Source of the DNA: JADCCX01 sp031431475
GTDB taxonomy: Bacteria; Pseudomonadota; Alphaproteobacteria; Rhizobiales; Beijerinckiaceae
Reading direction: 5' to 3'
NCBI GenBank assembly: GCA_031431475.1
Contig: JANPDL010000014.1
Coordinates: 1 to 64,000 of the forward strand
DNA: 64,000 nt
Positions within the stretch are counted from its first letter, which is position 1; every line of letters begins with the position of its first letter. Below, one piece after another: positions 1-8,727 of the stretch. The notes beneath the pieces are model-generated. The model worked only from the letters and a program-made list of their open reading frames with translations. It was not told the DNA's origin and did no database searches. A program made the position numbers and the translations under genes.

Positions 1-1
1 C

Positions 2-562
2 AAATACATGGCTGCCTCGACTTCGCCATGGATGACCGGAGATGGACAGGAGAACCCGCACTTTCCCTATGTGCGCATCCGCGACGGCGTCGCGCTGATC
101 GGCCTGTCATCCGGCGTTCCGACCGCGCCGCTGCTGGCCTCCGGCGTGATCGGCGAGAAGCAGATGAAAGCCTTCGCCCGCGCGCTGGACGAAGCGAAAG
201 CCGCTGGTCTCGTCCGCGTCGTGATGATCCACCACCCGCCGACCCGCAGCGGGGCCTCATACGGGCGTGGCCTGCGCGATGCGCGCGGTTTCGAGCGCAC
301 AATCGCGAAACACGGCGCTGATCTCGTGCTGCACGGTCACAACCACCGGCAAAGCGTGGTCATGATCAAGGGGCCGGAGGGTGATGTGCCCGTGGTGGGC
401 GTGGCCTCCGCATCAGCGGTTCCGGGTAGTCCTCATCACAGAGCGGCTTATCATCTGTACAGGATCGAACGTGCTAAGGGACGGGCAATGATCACAATGC
501 AGGTGCGCGGATTGTTGCCGAGCGGGGCCATTGGCGATGTGGCGACGGAACGGATGGTGTGA
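2..562 (+). CDS. Metallophosphoesterase, C-terminal part (5' truncated)
   Basis: The frame is open from the first bases of the window, so this is the 3' end of a longer gene. The roughly 186 visible residues carry the late metal-binding motifs of calcineurin-like phosphoesterases: HHPP (around residue 77) and LHGHNH (around residue 110), the GHxH motif that binds the di-metal centre. The early DxH and GDxxD motifs would lie upstream and cannot be seen. Family members hydrolyse phosphomono- or phosphodiesters; the substrate cannot be told from this fragment. It ends 40 bases before the convergent esterase gene. Confidence 0.8.
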   Translation, partial: KYMAASTSPWMTGDGQENPHFPYVRIRDGVALIGLSSGVPTAPLLASGVIGEKQMKAFARALDEAKAAGLVRVVMIHHPPTRSGASYGRGLRDARGFERTIAKHGADLVLHGHNHRQSVVMIKGPEGDVPVVGVASASAVPGSPHHRAAYHLYRIERAKGRAMITMQVRGLLPSGAIGDVATERMV

Positions 563-602
563 TGTTCGCCTCGCACTTTTGCCTTGAGAGAAAGAAAAGG
601 CG

Positions 603-1589
603 CTACACCATCCCCCGCATCCGCCCTGCCAGCACCCCCATGCTCTGCCGCGTCACCTCATAAACCGACGAAAACTGCATGAATCCGTGCGGCACATTGC
701 GCACCAGATCAAAACTGTGGCGATGCCCCTGCCGCTTGCAGGTCTCGGCGAAATCCAGCGTGTCATCGAGCAGGCAGTCCACCTCCGCCGCCAGCAGGGC
801 GAGCGGTGGCAGGCCGGTGAGGTCGGCGTTGAGCGGTTCTTTCAGCATATCGCCCGCGCTCTCTCCTGGCCCCATCAACTGGTCCCAGAACCAGCGCATG
901 CGCTCCGATGAAAGGCCGACGCTGCCGTCACCATAGGTGTGGTGCGACCAGGTGTCGTAGCGCCGCGCATACATCCCGTACATCAACCCTGCGCCCGCGA
1001 TTTGCGGCAGGCTGCGCTCGCGCAGCGCCAGCATCGTGGTCAGCGCCAGATGCGCGCCGGCGGAATCGCCGATGACAAGAATCGTCGCCGGATCATGGCC
1101 GAATTGCCCGGCCCAGTCTGCGCCGCGCATGGCGGCGACGGTCGCTAGCGTATCCTCCAGTGCCTTGGGATAGGCATGCTCCGGCGTGCGGCGATAATCG
1201 ACGCCGAAAGTCGGCATGCCGAAAGCCTCGGCATAGGCCCGGATCACCACGTCATGCGTCTCGATATCGCCGAACGAATAGCCACCGCCGTGACAATAGA
1301 GCAGCGCGGGTGAGCTCTTCGCAGCGTTCAGCGGCACGGCGACCTTCACCGGCACATCGTAGCCATCAGCTGAGCGCGCCTGCACCACGATGACGCTCTG
1401 CACCGCCACTTTCGGCTCACTGATCGCCTTGAAATACAATTCGTTGATGCGCCGTGCTTCTGTGATGCCAGCAACTGCCGGGTCCGGCGTCACCAGCCCC
1501 TGCGCCGCGAACTCCATGAGCTTGGCGACAAGTGCGGGATCGAGCGTGGCTTTGGTTCTGTCGGTTTGCATGGCGCAGCGTTCACACAT
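603..1589 (-). CDS. Alpha/beta hydrolase, HSL-type esterase/lipase
   Basis: A 328-residue cytoplasmic serine hydrolase of the hormone-sensitive-lipase group. HGGG near residue 98 forms the oxyanion hole, GDSAGAH holds the nucleophilic serine, EVDCLLDD supplies the acid and PHGF the histidine, so the catalytic triad is complete. The chosen ATG (1587-1589) shares its A with the TGA of the upstream aldolase gene (TGATG), which implies translational coupling; a later ATG at 1571 (MQTDRTK) is possible. Pairing with a DHDPS-family lyase suggests the two act on one small-molecule pathway, perhaps opening an ester or lactone before or after aldol cleavage. That link is inferred from position only. 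Confidence 0.85.
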   Translation of the reverse strand: MCERCAMQTDRTKATLDPALVAKLMEFAAQGLVTPDPAVAGITEARRINELYFKAISEPKVAVQSVIVVQARSADGYDVPVKVAVPLNAAKSSPALLYCHGGGYSFGDIETHDVVIRAYAEAFGMPTFGVDYRRTPEHAYPKALEDTLATVAAMRGADWAGQFGHDPATILVIGDSAGAHLALTTMLALRERSLPQIAGAGLMYGMYARRYDTWSHHTYGDGSVGLSSERMRWFWDQLMGPGESAGDMLKEPLNADLTGLPPLALLAAEVDCLLDDTLDFAETCKRQGHRHSFDLVRNVPHGFMQFSSVYEVTRQSMGVLAGRMRGMV

Positions 1590-2518
1590 CACATCTTTGC
1601 CAGCGGATCATGCTTTGCCAGCCGCGCCAGCAGATAATCCACTTCCGTCTTCGCGATGGCCGAGAGCGTCGCCTCCGGTTTGCGCTGCGCCTCGGAAGCA
1701 ATGATTCCCCGCTTCATCAGCACATATTTGCGCACGGCAAGCCCCACGCCCGGCTGCTGTTCATAGCGCAACAGCGGCAGATGCGCATCGAACAGATCAT
1801 GTGCCGCATCGCGCTTGCCCGCCTGCATCAGTTTGACCACGCCGATCAGCATTTCCGGGAAGGCATAGCCCGTGTTCGAGCCATCGGCCCCGCGCTCCAT
1901 CTCGAAATCGAGGAACAGCCCGCCATTCGCCACCATGATGGAGAGTTCGCGCAACGAACCATCTTTCTGGAAAGTCCGCAGCGCCGTGATCTTCTCAAGA
2001 CCCGGCCAGTCCTCGGCCTTCAGCATCACGCAGGACGGATTGTCCTGGACAATGCGACGGATCACGCTCGCCGTCATCACCACGGTGAGCAGCAGCGGAT
2101 AATCCTGGATCACGAACGGGATATCGCGTCCGATCGCTTCCACGGCCTGGGCGTAGTAGCCGACGATCTGGTCATCGGTGCGCAGGCTGCTAGGCGGCGC
2201 GATCATCACGCCCGCTGCACCGGCGTCCATTGAATCTCTTGCCAGCTTGCGCATGGCCGCGAAACCCGGCGCTGACACACCCACGACAACCGGCAAACCG
2301 TGCATGATCTTCGCCGTGCGCTTGACAATTTCCAGCGATTCCTCGGCTTCAAGCTTTGGGGCCTCGCCCATCATTCCCAGCACGGTCACACCATCCGAGC
2401 CGATGGCGCGGTAATGCGCCATGAGTCTTTCAAGACTCGGCCAGTCGATGCTGCCATCTGCATGGAATGGCGTGGGTGCGATGGGGTAAACACCCCGTGA
2501 GGTTGTGGTCAGGCTCAT
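1589..2518 (-). CDS. Dihydrodipicolinate synthase (DapA/NAL) family aldolase
   Basis: A 309-residue class I aldolase of the DHDPS/N-acetylneuraminate lyase superfamily. N-terminal IAPTPFHADGSIDW is the usual entry to the TIM barrel, GMMGEAPKL is the modified GTTGE loop, VIQDYP carries the active-site tyrosine and MLKAED the Schiff-base lysine. The full family length is present. The divergent GMMGE loop and the partner esterase argue against true lysine-biosynthetic DapA and for a catabolic member acting on another 2-oxo acid. It is the first gene of a two-gene unit, coupled by a one-base overlap to the esterase. Confidence 0.85.
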   Translation of the reverse strand: MSLTTTSRGVYPIAPTPFHADGSIDWPSLERLMAHYRAIGSDGVTVLGMMGEAPKLEAEESLEIVKRTAKIMHGLPVVVGVSAPGFAAMRKLARDSMDAGAAGVMIAPPSSLRTDDQIVGYYAQAVEAIGRDIPFVIQDYPLLLTVVMTASVIRRIVQDNPSCVMLKAEDWPGLEKITALRTFQKDGSLRELSIMVANGGLFLDFEMERGADGSNTGYAFPEMLIGVVKLMQAGKRDAAHDLFDAHLPLLRYEQQPGVGLAVRKYVLMKRGIIASEAQRKPEATLSAIAKTEVDYLLARLAKHDPLAKM

Positions 2519-2586
2519 GTCTTTGAGCTATCGCAGCAACGGGCTTTCGCCAAGACCCAATCGCCAGTCCCTCATTGAAGAGTCTC

Positions 2587-3411
2587 ATGCCATCCATTCC
2601 TGCCGCTATTGCACTGCGCTACGGCGCTGATAACGCGCCCATGCCGACCCTGAGCAATCCGGTGATCGACCAGATGCTCGCCCACCGCTCTGTGCGCGGC
2701 TATCGGCCTGATCCGCTGCCCGAAGGCGCGCTCGCAACCATCATCGCAGCGGCGCAATCGGCGGCAACCTCGTCCAATCTCCAGACCTGGAGCGTGGTGG
2801 CGGTAACTGATCCTGTCGTGAAGGCGACCTGTGCCGCGTTTGCCGGCGGGCAGAAGCACATCGAGCAATGCCCGGTATTCCTGCTGTTCCTGGCCGATCT
2901 GGCGCGTCTCGACCGTGTGGCCGCACAGGTCAACATTCCCCGCACGGGCAATGACACGTTCGAGATGTTCCTCTGTGCTGCCATCGACGCCTCGCTGGCA
3001 TCGCAGAATGCCACATTGGCGGCGGAAAGCCTCGGTCTTTCAACCGTTTACATCGGCGGCATGCGCAACAAGCCGGAGGAAGTGGGCGCTTTGCTGAATT
3101 TGCCGCCGAACTGCGCCGTCGTCTTCGGTCTGTGTGTTGGGTATGCGAGCGAAGGTCACGGCGGCTCGGTCAAGCCCCGCCTGCCGCAAGAGGCCGTATT
3201 GCACCACGGGCGCTATGATCTGGCGGTACAGGACGAGGCCATCCAGCGTTATAATTCGGCGATGGCAGAGTTTTATGTCCGCGAGAAAATGGATGTGAAA
3301 GGCAACTGGTCCAGCCATTCCGCCCGGCGTGTCGCGGGGCCGGAAAGCCTGTCAGGCCGTCATGTGCTGATGCAGGCTTTGCGGCGTATGGGGTTTTTCA
3401 GGGCGGAATAG
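2587..3411 (+). CDS. Oxygen-insensitive nitroreductase, NfsA-like
   Basis: A 274-residue FMN flavoprotein. HRSVRGY followed by AAAQSAATSSNLQTWS near the N-terminus forms the FMN phosphate and isoalloxazine site of the nitroreductase fold, and GLSTVYIGGMRN with VFGLCVGYAS are conserved in the NfsA/FRP subfamily. Such enzymes use NAD(P)H to reduce nitroaromatics, quinones or flavins by two electrons. ATG 2587 is taken; a TTG twelve bases upstream or ATG 2641 (MPTLSNP, directly before the conserved region) are alternatives. It is divergent from the aldolase/esterase unit and stands alone. Confidence 0.87.
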   Translation: MPSIPAAIALRYGADNAPMPTLSNPVIDQMLAHRSVRGYRPDPLPEGALATIIAAAQSAATSSNLQTWSVVAVTDPVVKATCAAFAGGQKHIEQCPVFLLFLADLARLDRVAAQVNIPRTGNDTFEMFLCAAIDASLASQNATLAAESLGLSTVYIGGMRNKPEEVGALLNLPPNCAVVFGLCVGYASEGHGGSVKPRLPQEAVLHHGRYDLAVQDEAIQRYNSAMAEFYVREKMDVKGNWSSHSARRVAGPESLSGRHVLMQALRRMGFFRAE

Positions 3412-3441
3412 GGCAGCTCGGGCCATTGAAAGGCCGCGATC

Positions 3442-4152
3442 ATGGCTGATGTGTCGGCTATGCGTATCCCGGCCCCTGTCTTTGCGACAGTGATCATCGT
3501 GCTGTTGCTTCTCGCGCTGGCCGCAGGATCATCGCGCGTGCGGGCAGAACCCGATCTCGCCAAGCCAGATATTGCTAGAGCCAATGCGGAGGATTGCACC
3601 GCGCGGCTCGTAAAAACAGGCATAGCTGTGGAACGCGCGGCACCTACCGCCAAACCACCCGACGCAACGTGCCTGATCGTGGAACCCGTCGTTCTCATAT
3701 CAGTGGCCGATGTCGCCCTGCCTGAACGCCGCATCCGCTTCCCGGATCACCCGACCCTCTCCTGCGCCATGGCGGAGCGTTTTGCGCGGTTTACCAGCGA
3801 TATAGCCGCACCGCTCGCCCTTGGCATCACCGGCAAGGAACTCGTCGCGGTCAGCACCGGGCCGGGCTACGAGTGCCGCCCCCGCAACCGTCAGCCTGGC
3901 GCGAAGACATCGAGTCACGGCCAGGGTAACGCCGTCGATACGATGGCTGTGGAGTTGGTCGGGGGCAGGAAGCTGAGCGTCGAAAAGCCCGATAGCCCCG
4001 AGACAATCCGCTTCATTGCGGCATACCGGGCCGCAGCTTGTGGCACTTTCTCCACAGTTCTGGGGCCTGGTTCTGATGCGGCCCATGCCAACCATATCCA
4101 TGTCGATATCGAGCAACGCGGCAGGGACGGACGCTCGAAGTTCTGCCAATAG
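3442..4152 (+). CDS. Extensin-like family exported protein
   Basis: 236 residues. A hydrophobic segment at about residues 12-28 is an uncleaved anchor or signal peptide. The C-terminal two thirds match the bacterial extensin-like C-terminal domain: CAMAERFARF, YECRPRN, SSHGQGNAVD and HANHIHVD. The spaced His/Asp and the final HxH resemble the zinc ligands of the LAS peptidases (VanY/MepA type), so a peptidoglycan peptidase role is plausible, but it is inferred from the motif layout. Conserved cysteines (C near residues 108, 150, 194, 235) would form disulfides in the periplasm. It follows the nitroreductase by 30 bases. Confidence 0.8.
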   Translation: MADVSAMRIPAPVFATVIIVLLLLALAAGSSRVRAEPDLAKPDIARANAEDCTARLVKTGIAVERAAPTAKPPDATCLIVEPVVLISVADVALPERRIRFPDHPTLSCAMAERFARFTSDIAAPLALGITGKELVAVSTGPGYECRPRNRQPGAKTSSHGQGNAVDTMAVELVGGRKLSVEKPDSPETIRFIAAYRAAACGTFSTVLGPGSDAAHANHIHVDIEQRGRDGRSKFCQ

Positions 4153-4177
4153 ACCGGAAAGCGCCGAAGTCTCGCCG

Positions 4178-5128
4178 TTACTTCAGAACAATACGTGCTG
4201 TCGCCTCGCGGACATCCGGCAAGCCACGCAAAAGGCCAAGAAGCTCCTGAACGTCCAGAGCCTTCAGCAGTCTGGCGTCGTCAGTGGCGCTCGGTGCAGC
4301 ATTGCGCCAGCGCTGTATGAGGTCTTCGGGAAAGGGCTCGGGACTACCGAAGCAGATGAACAGATTTTCGAAAGGCTCATGGAGCGTAATTTCATCCAGT
4401 CCGAAATGGCGGGGGTAGTGCCGTGTGCCAGGTGTGAGCAGAACGCCCATCGTTTCTCGGGCAGGAAGTGTGACGTAAGCGCTCTGATCCGCAGCCAGCA
4501 CCCAGCAATAGAGATGCAATGGCACCCGGTTCTCTATTCTGACATCGAGCCTTTGACCTCTGGCAAACGGGGTTGCGATAGCCGTGATCGTGAGTGAATC
4601 GCTGTCGGTTCTGGCCGTCGCCGCCACGTGATCAAGAAATGGTCTTAACATCGGATCGCAGCCTAACGCTTCGGCCGGGATGCTGACGCGTCCGGTTGGG
4701 GCAATCGTTGCGCCGTCACGGCGGAATTCAAGGGTCAGCCACGATCGGCTGGCTCCACCGCGACCAGTACTGTCGTGATCGAATGTACCAATAGCGGTGG
4801 CGGTCGAAACATTGCCTGGCAAGTGTGCGGCAGGCACACGCCGCACTGCCAGCGGTCGCTCGCGCAGGATGCGATTGGGGTGGCGCGCTTCTGCGTCCAG
4901 AGCGATCAGCAGGCGGTCGGTCAGCGCCGCAGTGCAGGTCGAATGACCATTGATGCCAAGGAACGGCACCACATCCACTGTCGTCAGATCAGGCGCGGCA
5001 TCCATCAGCGACGAAACAGCCTGCTCGACTATGCGATCAATCAGGGCCGGGGCAGGATCATTAGCACCAGCGGGAGGCGCACAAAGACTGGCGGCGAAAG
5101 CCAAAGAAAGCGCCAGACATCGGTTCAC
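4178..5128 (-). CDS. Secreted protein of unknown function, DUF4384-like region; caspase partner
   Basis: 316 residues with a clear Sec signal peptide (MNRCLALSLAFAASLCAPPAGA). The middle (about residues 70-170) is featureless to me. The segment LHLYCWVLAADQSAYVTLPA, with the arginine/phenylalanine-rich stretch after it, resembles the DUF4384 domain that often accompanies bacterial caspase-like proteins; this is a weak match by eye. Its ATG overlaps the TGA of the upstream caspase gene (ATGA), so the two are almost certainly co-translated and act together in the periplasm. No catalytic motif was recognised. Confidence 0.65.
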   Translation of the reverse strand: MNRCLALSLAFAASLCAPPAGANDPAPALIDRIVEQAVSSLMDAAPDLTTVDVVPFLGINGHSTCTAALTDRLLIALDAEARHPNRILRERPLAVRRVPAAHLPGNVSTATAIGTFDHDSTGRGGASRSWLTLEFRRDGATIAPTGRVSIPAEALGCDPMLRPFLDHVAATARTDSDSLTITAIATPFARGQRLDVRIENRVPLHLYCWVLAADQSAYVTLPARETMGVLLTPGTRHYPRHFGLDEITLHEPFENLFICFGSPEPFPEDLIQRWRNAAPSATDDARLLKALDVQELLGLLRGLPDVREATARIVLK

Positions 5129-7209
5129 TGGCTTTCCTTCATCTTGGCGAAGCTGTTAAGCGCCGCCACGAAGAGAGGGTTGAATTTGCCGTCGATCTGC
5201 CCGCTGTAGAACTGGTCCTTTTGTACCGCACGCTGCAAAGCCCTGACCGTGTCCGGCTTCAGTTTGGTTGGAGAATTCTCGGTCCCGATCACCGCAAGTG
5301 CACCGGCTTCTCCGTTCTTCAGTGCCTGCATCACCATGTCGCCGCTGTTGCGACCCGGAAAAAATCCGGCAAAGCCATTGTCGATCAGCGCCGCAATCGT
5401 CACTTGCGCCACAGGGTCACCCTTCTGGGCGGCCTGCATGAACAGATCAAAACCCTTCTGCGGATTCTTGGGAATGCCCGGGCGTCCTTCGACATAGATC
5501 GGAACCAGTTTGGTGATGGCCATCGTGTCGCCAGCCTCCGCTGCTGCCTGATACCATTTCAACGATTCCTCGGCGTTCTTTTGCGTGCCTCGGCCAAATT
5601 CGAGCATGCGCGCAGCATTGAACATGCCCAGCGGAGCACCGCCCGTGGCAGCTTTCAGATAGAGACTGAATGCGGTTTCCAGCGAGCGCGGCGCTCCCTG
5701 GCCATTTTCATACAGCGTGCCGAAATTGTTGAATGCCGATGCGCTGCCCTTGTCTGTCGCCTGTTTGTAGGCGGCGAAGGCCTCGCGGTATTGATCTGCG
5801 CGGTCGTATGCCCGGCCAAGCTGATAGGCGAAACGCCGTTCGGCCGGATTGGCCGCAGCAGCACGCTTGCAGGCCTCGATCGCGGCGCGGGCATCGATCT
5901 TTGCCAGTGGTTGCCCCTTGACGCCTTTTGGCCTGTCGGCGTCACGCGGGTCACTGGCGAGTGCATCGCAGCGCTCGGCGGAATCGTCTGCCGGTACTGC
6001 AACGGCTGCGCTTGCTATGCCAAGATAGTTCTGCGCCACCTGTCGATAGGCGCAGATGCGACCGCAGTCGGCGAGATACTCGCGGTATTGCCTCGCGGCA
6101 CTGAGGCGCTTCCAGTTGGCTTCATCCGCAGCGGTAGCCCCAGCATTGGCTTCGCCCGAAAGTTTCTGCAGCGCAACCTGCCGAAATGCGCAAGCATCAC
6201 CACAGCGCGCGATGTAGCGCTCGTAACCTTCTCGGGAATTGCTCTTTTCCGCAGCCTGCCAGGCGATCTCGTCGCGCAGGCGCTGCACTCCACGCGCCAC
6301 GGCAGCCACCGGTGCCGAAATCTTCAGCATCAGTGGTGCGATGTCGATCTCGGGCGTCTGGTCACGCCCGCTGTCACGCCTTGCAGCACGCCGGACTTCA
6401 TCGTTGAGATAGTTGCGCAATTCTTCCCAACTGGTCATGCCGTCGCCATTGCCTGCGGCATCTGCCAATCCGCCAACGCCCATCAGGAAGCGGCTGGTAA
6501 AAAGACCAAGTTTGGCATCGCTGTCCCAGTTGGCAGGCGTGGCTGCTGCTGTCGCCAGAAGCTTGATCACGCCACCTCCGGCCTTTGGTCGCGCGGGCTG
6601 GAAACCAGGCGCAGAGACTGCCAGCAATGTTTCGCCCTTGCGGCCAGTTTCACCGGTGAAGCAGGCGTCCAGCATCACGATTACCTGTCTTTCCGCGCCC
6701 GTCTTCTGCTTGACGAGTTCAAGGTTGCGGTAAAGCGTATCGAGCAGATAGCCGCTTTCACTCTGGTTCGGATTGCCATCATGAGGCAGCAGGAATGGTT
6801 GGCGCGACGCCAGGTCCGGCACGCCATGCCCCGAAACATAGACAAACACATTGGAGCGGCCCTCCCGCACACTGCGCCACAGGCGGCCCGCTTGCGGATT
6901 GCGCTCCGTGCCGAATGTCTGGTTGAATTCCGAAAGCGTTGCATCCTTCAGGACGATGACATTCTCTGGCCGGAAGCCCATCGCACCCAGCAGCCAATCG
7001 CGCATTGCGTCAGCGTCGTTGTGGGCAAAATCCACCGGTACAGTCTGGCGGTAGGTCCGGTTGCCGATGATAACAGCTACGGAATCAGCGTTGTCTGCGA
7101 ATGAGGAGGCTGGTGCGGGGATTGCCACCGGACTCGGCGATTGCTGCGCCCAGGTGTTGCATGAAAGGAGGAAAACAATGAGAAAAACGCCAAGAAACAA
7201 TCGAGTCAT
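5125..7209 (-). CDS. Secreted caspase-like (peptidase C14) protein with Sel1 repeats
   Basis: 694 residues. A signal peptide (residues 1-22) is followed by a caspase/metacaspase-type domain: VAVIIGNRTY opens it, YVSGHG holds the catalytic His128 and LDACFTG the catalytic Cys183, so the dyad is intact. Residues about 310-400 hold two short similar cysteine-bearing units (ARCGDACAFRQVA and ADCGRICAYRQVA). Residues about 450-620 hold Sel1/TPR-like repeats (FGTLYENG, AARMLEFGRGT), and the last 45 resemble a peptidoglycan-binding tail. Domain order points to a periplasmic or surface protease with a protein-interaction scaffold. The product of the overlapping next gene is its likely partner or substrate. 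Confidence 0.85.
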   Translation of the reverse strand: MTRLFLGVFLIVFLLSCNTWAQQSPSPVAIPAPASSFADNADSVAVIIGNRTYRQTVPVDFAHNDADAMRDWLLGAMGFRPENVIVLKDATLSEFNQTFGTERNPQAGRLWRSVREGRSNVFVYVSGHGVPDLASRQPFLLPHDGNPNQSESGYLLDTLYRNLELVKQKTGAERQVIVMLDACFTGETGRKGETLLAVSAPGFQPARPKAGGGVIKLLATAAATPANWDSDAKLGLFTSRFLMGVGGLADAAGNGDGMTSWEELRNYLNDEVRRAARRDSGRDQTPEIDIAPLMLKISAPVAAVARGVQRLRDEIAWQAAEKSNSREGYERYIARCGDACAFRQVALQKLSGEANAGATAADEANWKRLSAARQYREYLADCGRICAYRQVAQNYLGIASAAVAVPADDSAERCDALASDPRDADRPKGVKGQPLAKIDARAAIEACKRAAAANPAERRFAYQLGRAYDRADQYREAFAAYKQATDKGSASAFNNFGTLYENGQGAPRSLETAFSLYLKAATGGAPLGMFNAARMLEFGRGTQKNAEESLKWYQAAAEAGDTMAITKLVPIYVEGRPGIPKNPQKGFDLFMQAAQKGDPVAQVTIAALIDNGFAGFFPGRNSGDMVMQALKNGEAGALAVIGTENSPTKLKPDTVRALQRAVQKDQFYSGQIDGKFNPLFVAALNSFAKMKESQ

Positions 7210-7322
7210 CAGTCATCCCACGAATCCCAACACTACCCAGCCATCAGCTTCGATTGCGTCGATCATGCCGGTGGCGGCGGCGTTTGTCATCTGCTTTCAA
7301 ATCCGCCACCTCCCGAATTTGC

Positions 7323-8471
7323 TCAGGTAATATGAGCGCCGCGCGTTTCCACGAACACCGAGTAGAGCGACTGGCTCGCGGTCATGAACAGTCGGTTACG
7401 TTTGGCACCGCCAAAGCAGACATTGGAGCAAATTTCGGGCAGTTTGATCTGGCCAATGCGCACGCCGTCCGCCGCGAAGATATGCACGCCGTCATAGCCG
7501 TCGCCGACCCAGCCTGCAGACGACCAGATATTACCGTCCTCGTCGCAGCGGATGCCATCGGAGAAGCCAGTTTTGCCGTTCCACTCCATATTGACGAAGG
7601 TCTTTGGGTTTTTCAGCGTCGCGCCTTCGATATCATAGACCCAGATCTGGCTTTTTGCTTCGGGGTAATGCGAGATGCCGGTGTCGGCGATATACATCTT
7701 GCGGTAGTCGGCGCTGAAGCACAGCCCGTTTGGTTTGAACGGCTGGTCGGCAACTTTCGTGATCGCGCCCGATTGTCCGTCGATACGGTAGACGGCCTCT
7801 TTCTGGATCGGGCTGACGCTGCTGGAGGATGCTGGCAGGCGGTTACCTTCATATTCCATCAACGAGCCGTAACCGGGATCAGTGAACCAGATCGAGCCAT
7901 CATTGGGATGCACCACGATATCGTTGGGCGCGTTCAGTTCCTTGCCGTCGAATTTTTCGGCCAGCACACTCATCTTGCCGTTGTGCTCGTAACGCACGAC
8001 CTTGCGTGTGCCGTGCTGGCAAGCCAGCTGCCGCCCCTGATAGTCGAAGGTGTTGCCGTTGGAGTTGCCTGCGGGAGAACGGAAGCGACGCGAGACATGC
8101 CCGTCTTCCTCGATCCAGCGCAGGTTCTCGTCGTTGGGAATATCGCTCCAAAGGAGATATCGACCGACGGCGTTCCATGCAGGCCCCTCCGCCCACATCG
8201 TCCCGGTATGCAACCGCTGGATCGGGGTGTTGCCGAGCTTGTATTTGTTGAAGCGTTTGTCGAGCGCGATGATATCGGGATCGGGATAGCGCGTCGGCTC
8301 GGCACCAGGCGTGAAATTGCGGGCGTAGGCGTCACCCGCCATGCCGGTGACGGCGGCGAGGCCCGCGGCTGCTGTCAAAAAACCGCGCCGGTCAAGTGCG
8401 GCGCGGTGTATTTTGGTCGTATCCTCGTTTTTGGCAGACGCCTCCGCGCCCGCCTGTTGACGGCTGTCCAT
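7323..8471 (-). CDS. SMP-30/gluconolactonase family lactonase, Tat-exported
   Basis: 382 residues. The N-terminus has a twin-arginine signal (DRRGFLTAAAGLAAV, cleaved after about residue 50), so export is folded and periplasmic. The six-bladed propeller shows the metal ligands of SMP-30 lactonases: WAEGPAW (Glu), APNDIVV (Asn) and FSDGIRCDEDGN (Asp). Members hydrolyse sugar-acid lactones to aldonic acids. GAGGATAC just upstream of ATG 8471 is a good ribosome site. It is monocistronic, with 256 bases to the BLUF gene and 113 to the caspase gene. The exact lactone is not predictable. Confidence 0.85.
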   Translation of the reverse strand: MDSRQQAGAEASAKNEDTTKIHRAALDRRGFLTAAAGLAAVTGMAGDAYARNFTPGAEPTRYPDPDIIALDKRFNKYKLGNTPIQRLHTGTMWAEGPAWNAVGRYLLWSDIPNDENLRWIEEDGHVSRRFRSPAGNSNGNTFDYQGRQLACQHGTRKVVRYEHNGKMSVLAEKFDGKELNAPNDIVVHPNDGSIWFTDPGYGSLMEYEGNRLPASSSSVSPIQKEAVYRIDGQSGAITKVADQPFKPNGLCFSADYRKMYIADTGISHYPEAKSQIWVYDIEGATLKNPKTFVNMEWNGKTGFSDGIRCDEDGNIWSSAGWVGDGYDGVHIFAADGVRIGQIKLPEICSNVCFGGAKRNRLFMTASQSLYSVFVETRGAHIT

Positions 8472-8727
8472 TGTATCCTCCCGAATGTGTTTTTTGCCGA
8501 ACGTCTTTTGGCATCAAAGGGGTGGAGGCGTACTACCGTGACCGGCCAATTTGGTTTGAATGGCGTCCCGGCACGGATCGACGCCCCCATGAACAATTCG
8601 CGCCTATGGCGTGGCAGAAATGTGGCGGTGCGAGAGCTTAAAATCTTCCTTTCCAACTCGGGTGTCCAAGCGGAGAATTGAAGATCAGGCTTTGGGGGCG
8701 GGACAGCCTGTCTTTGCGCCTTCGCCC

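Noticed and set aside
5221..7104. A long open frame of about 627 codons antisense to the caspase gene.
   Set aside because: It mirrors the codon bias of the GC-rich opposite gene, has no family motifs and no ribosome site; the caspase frame is unambiguous.
7254..8681. A 475-codon open frame opposite the SMP-30 lactonase.
   Set aside because: It is antisense to a clear gene with all metal ligands and has no motifs of its own.
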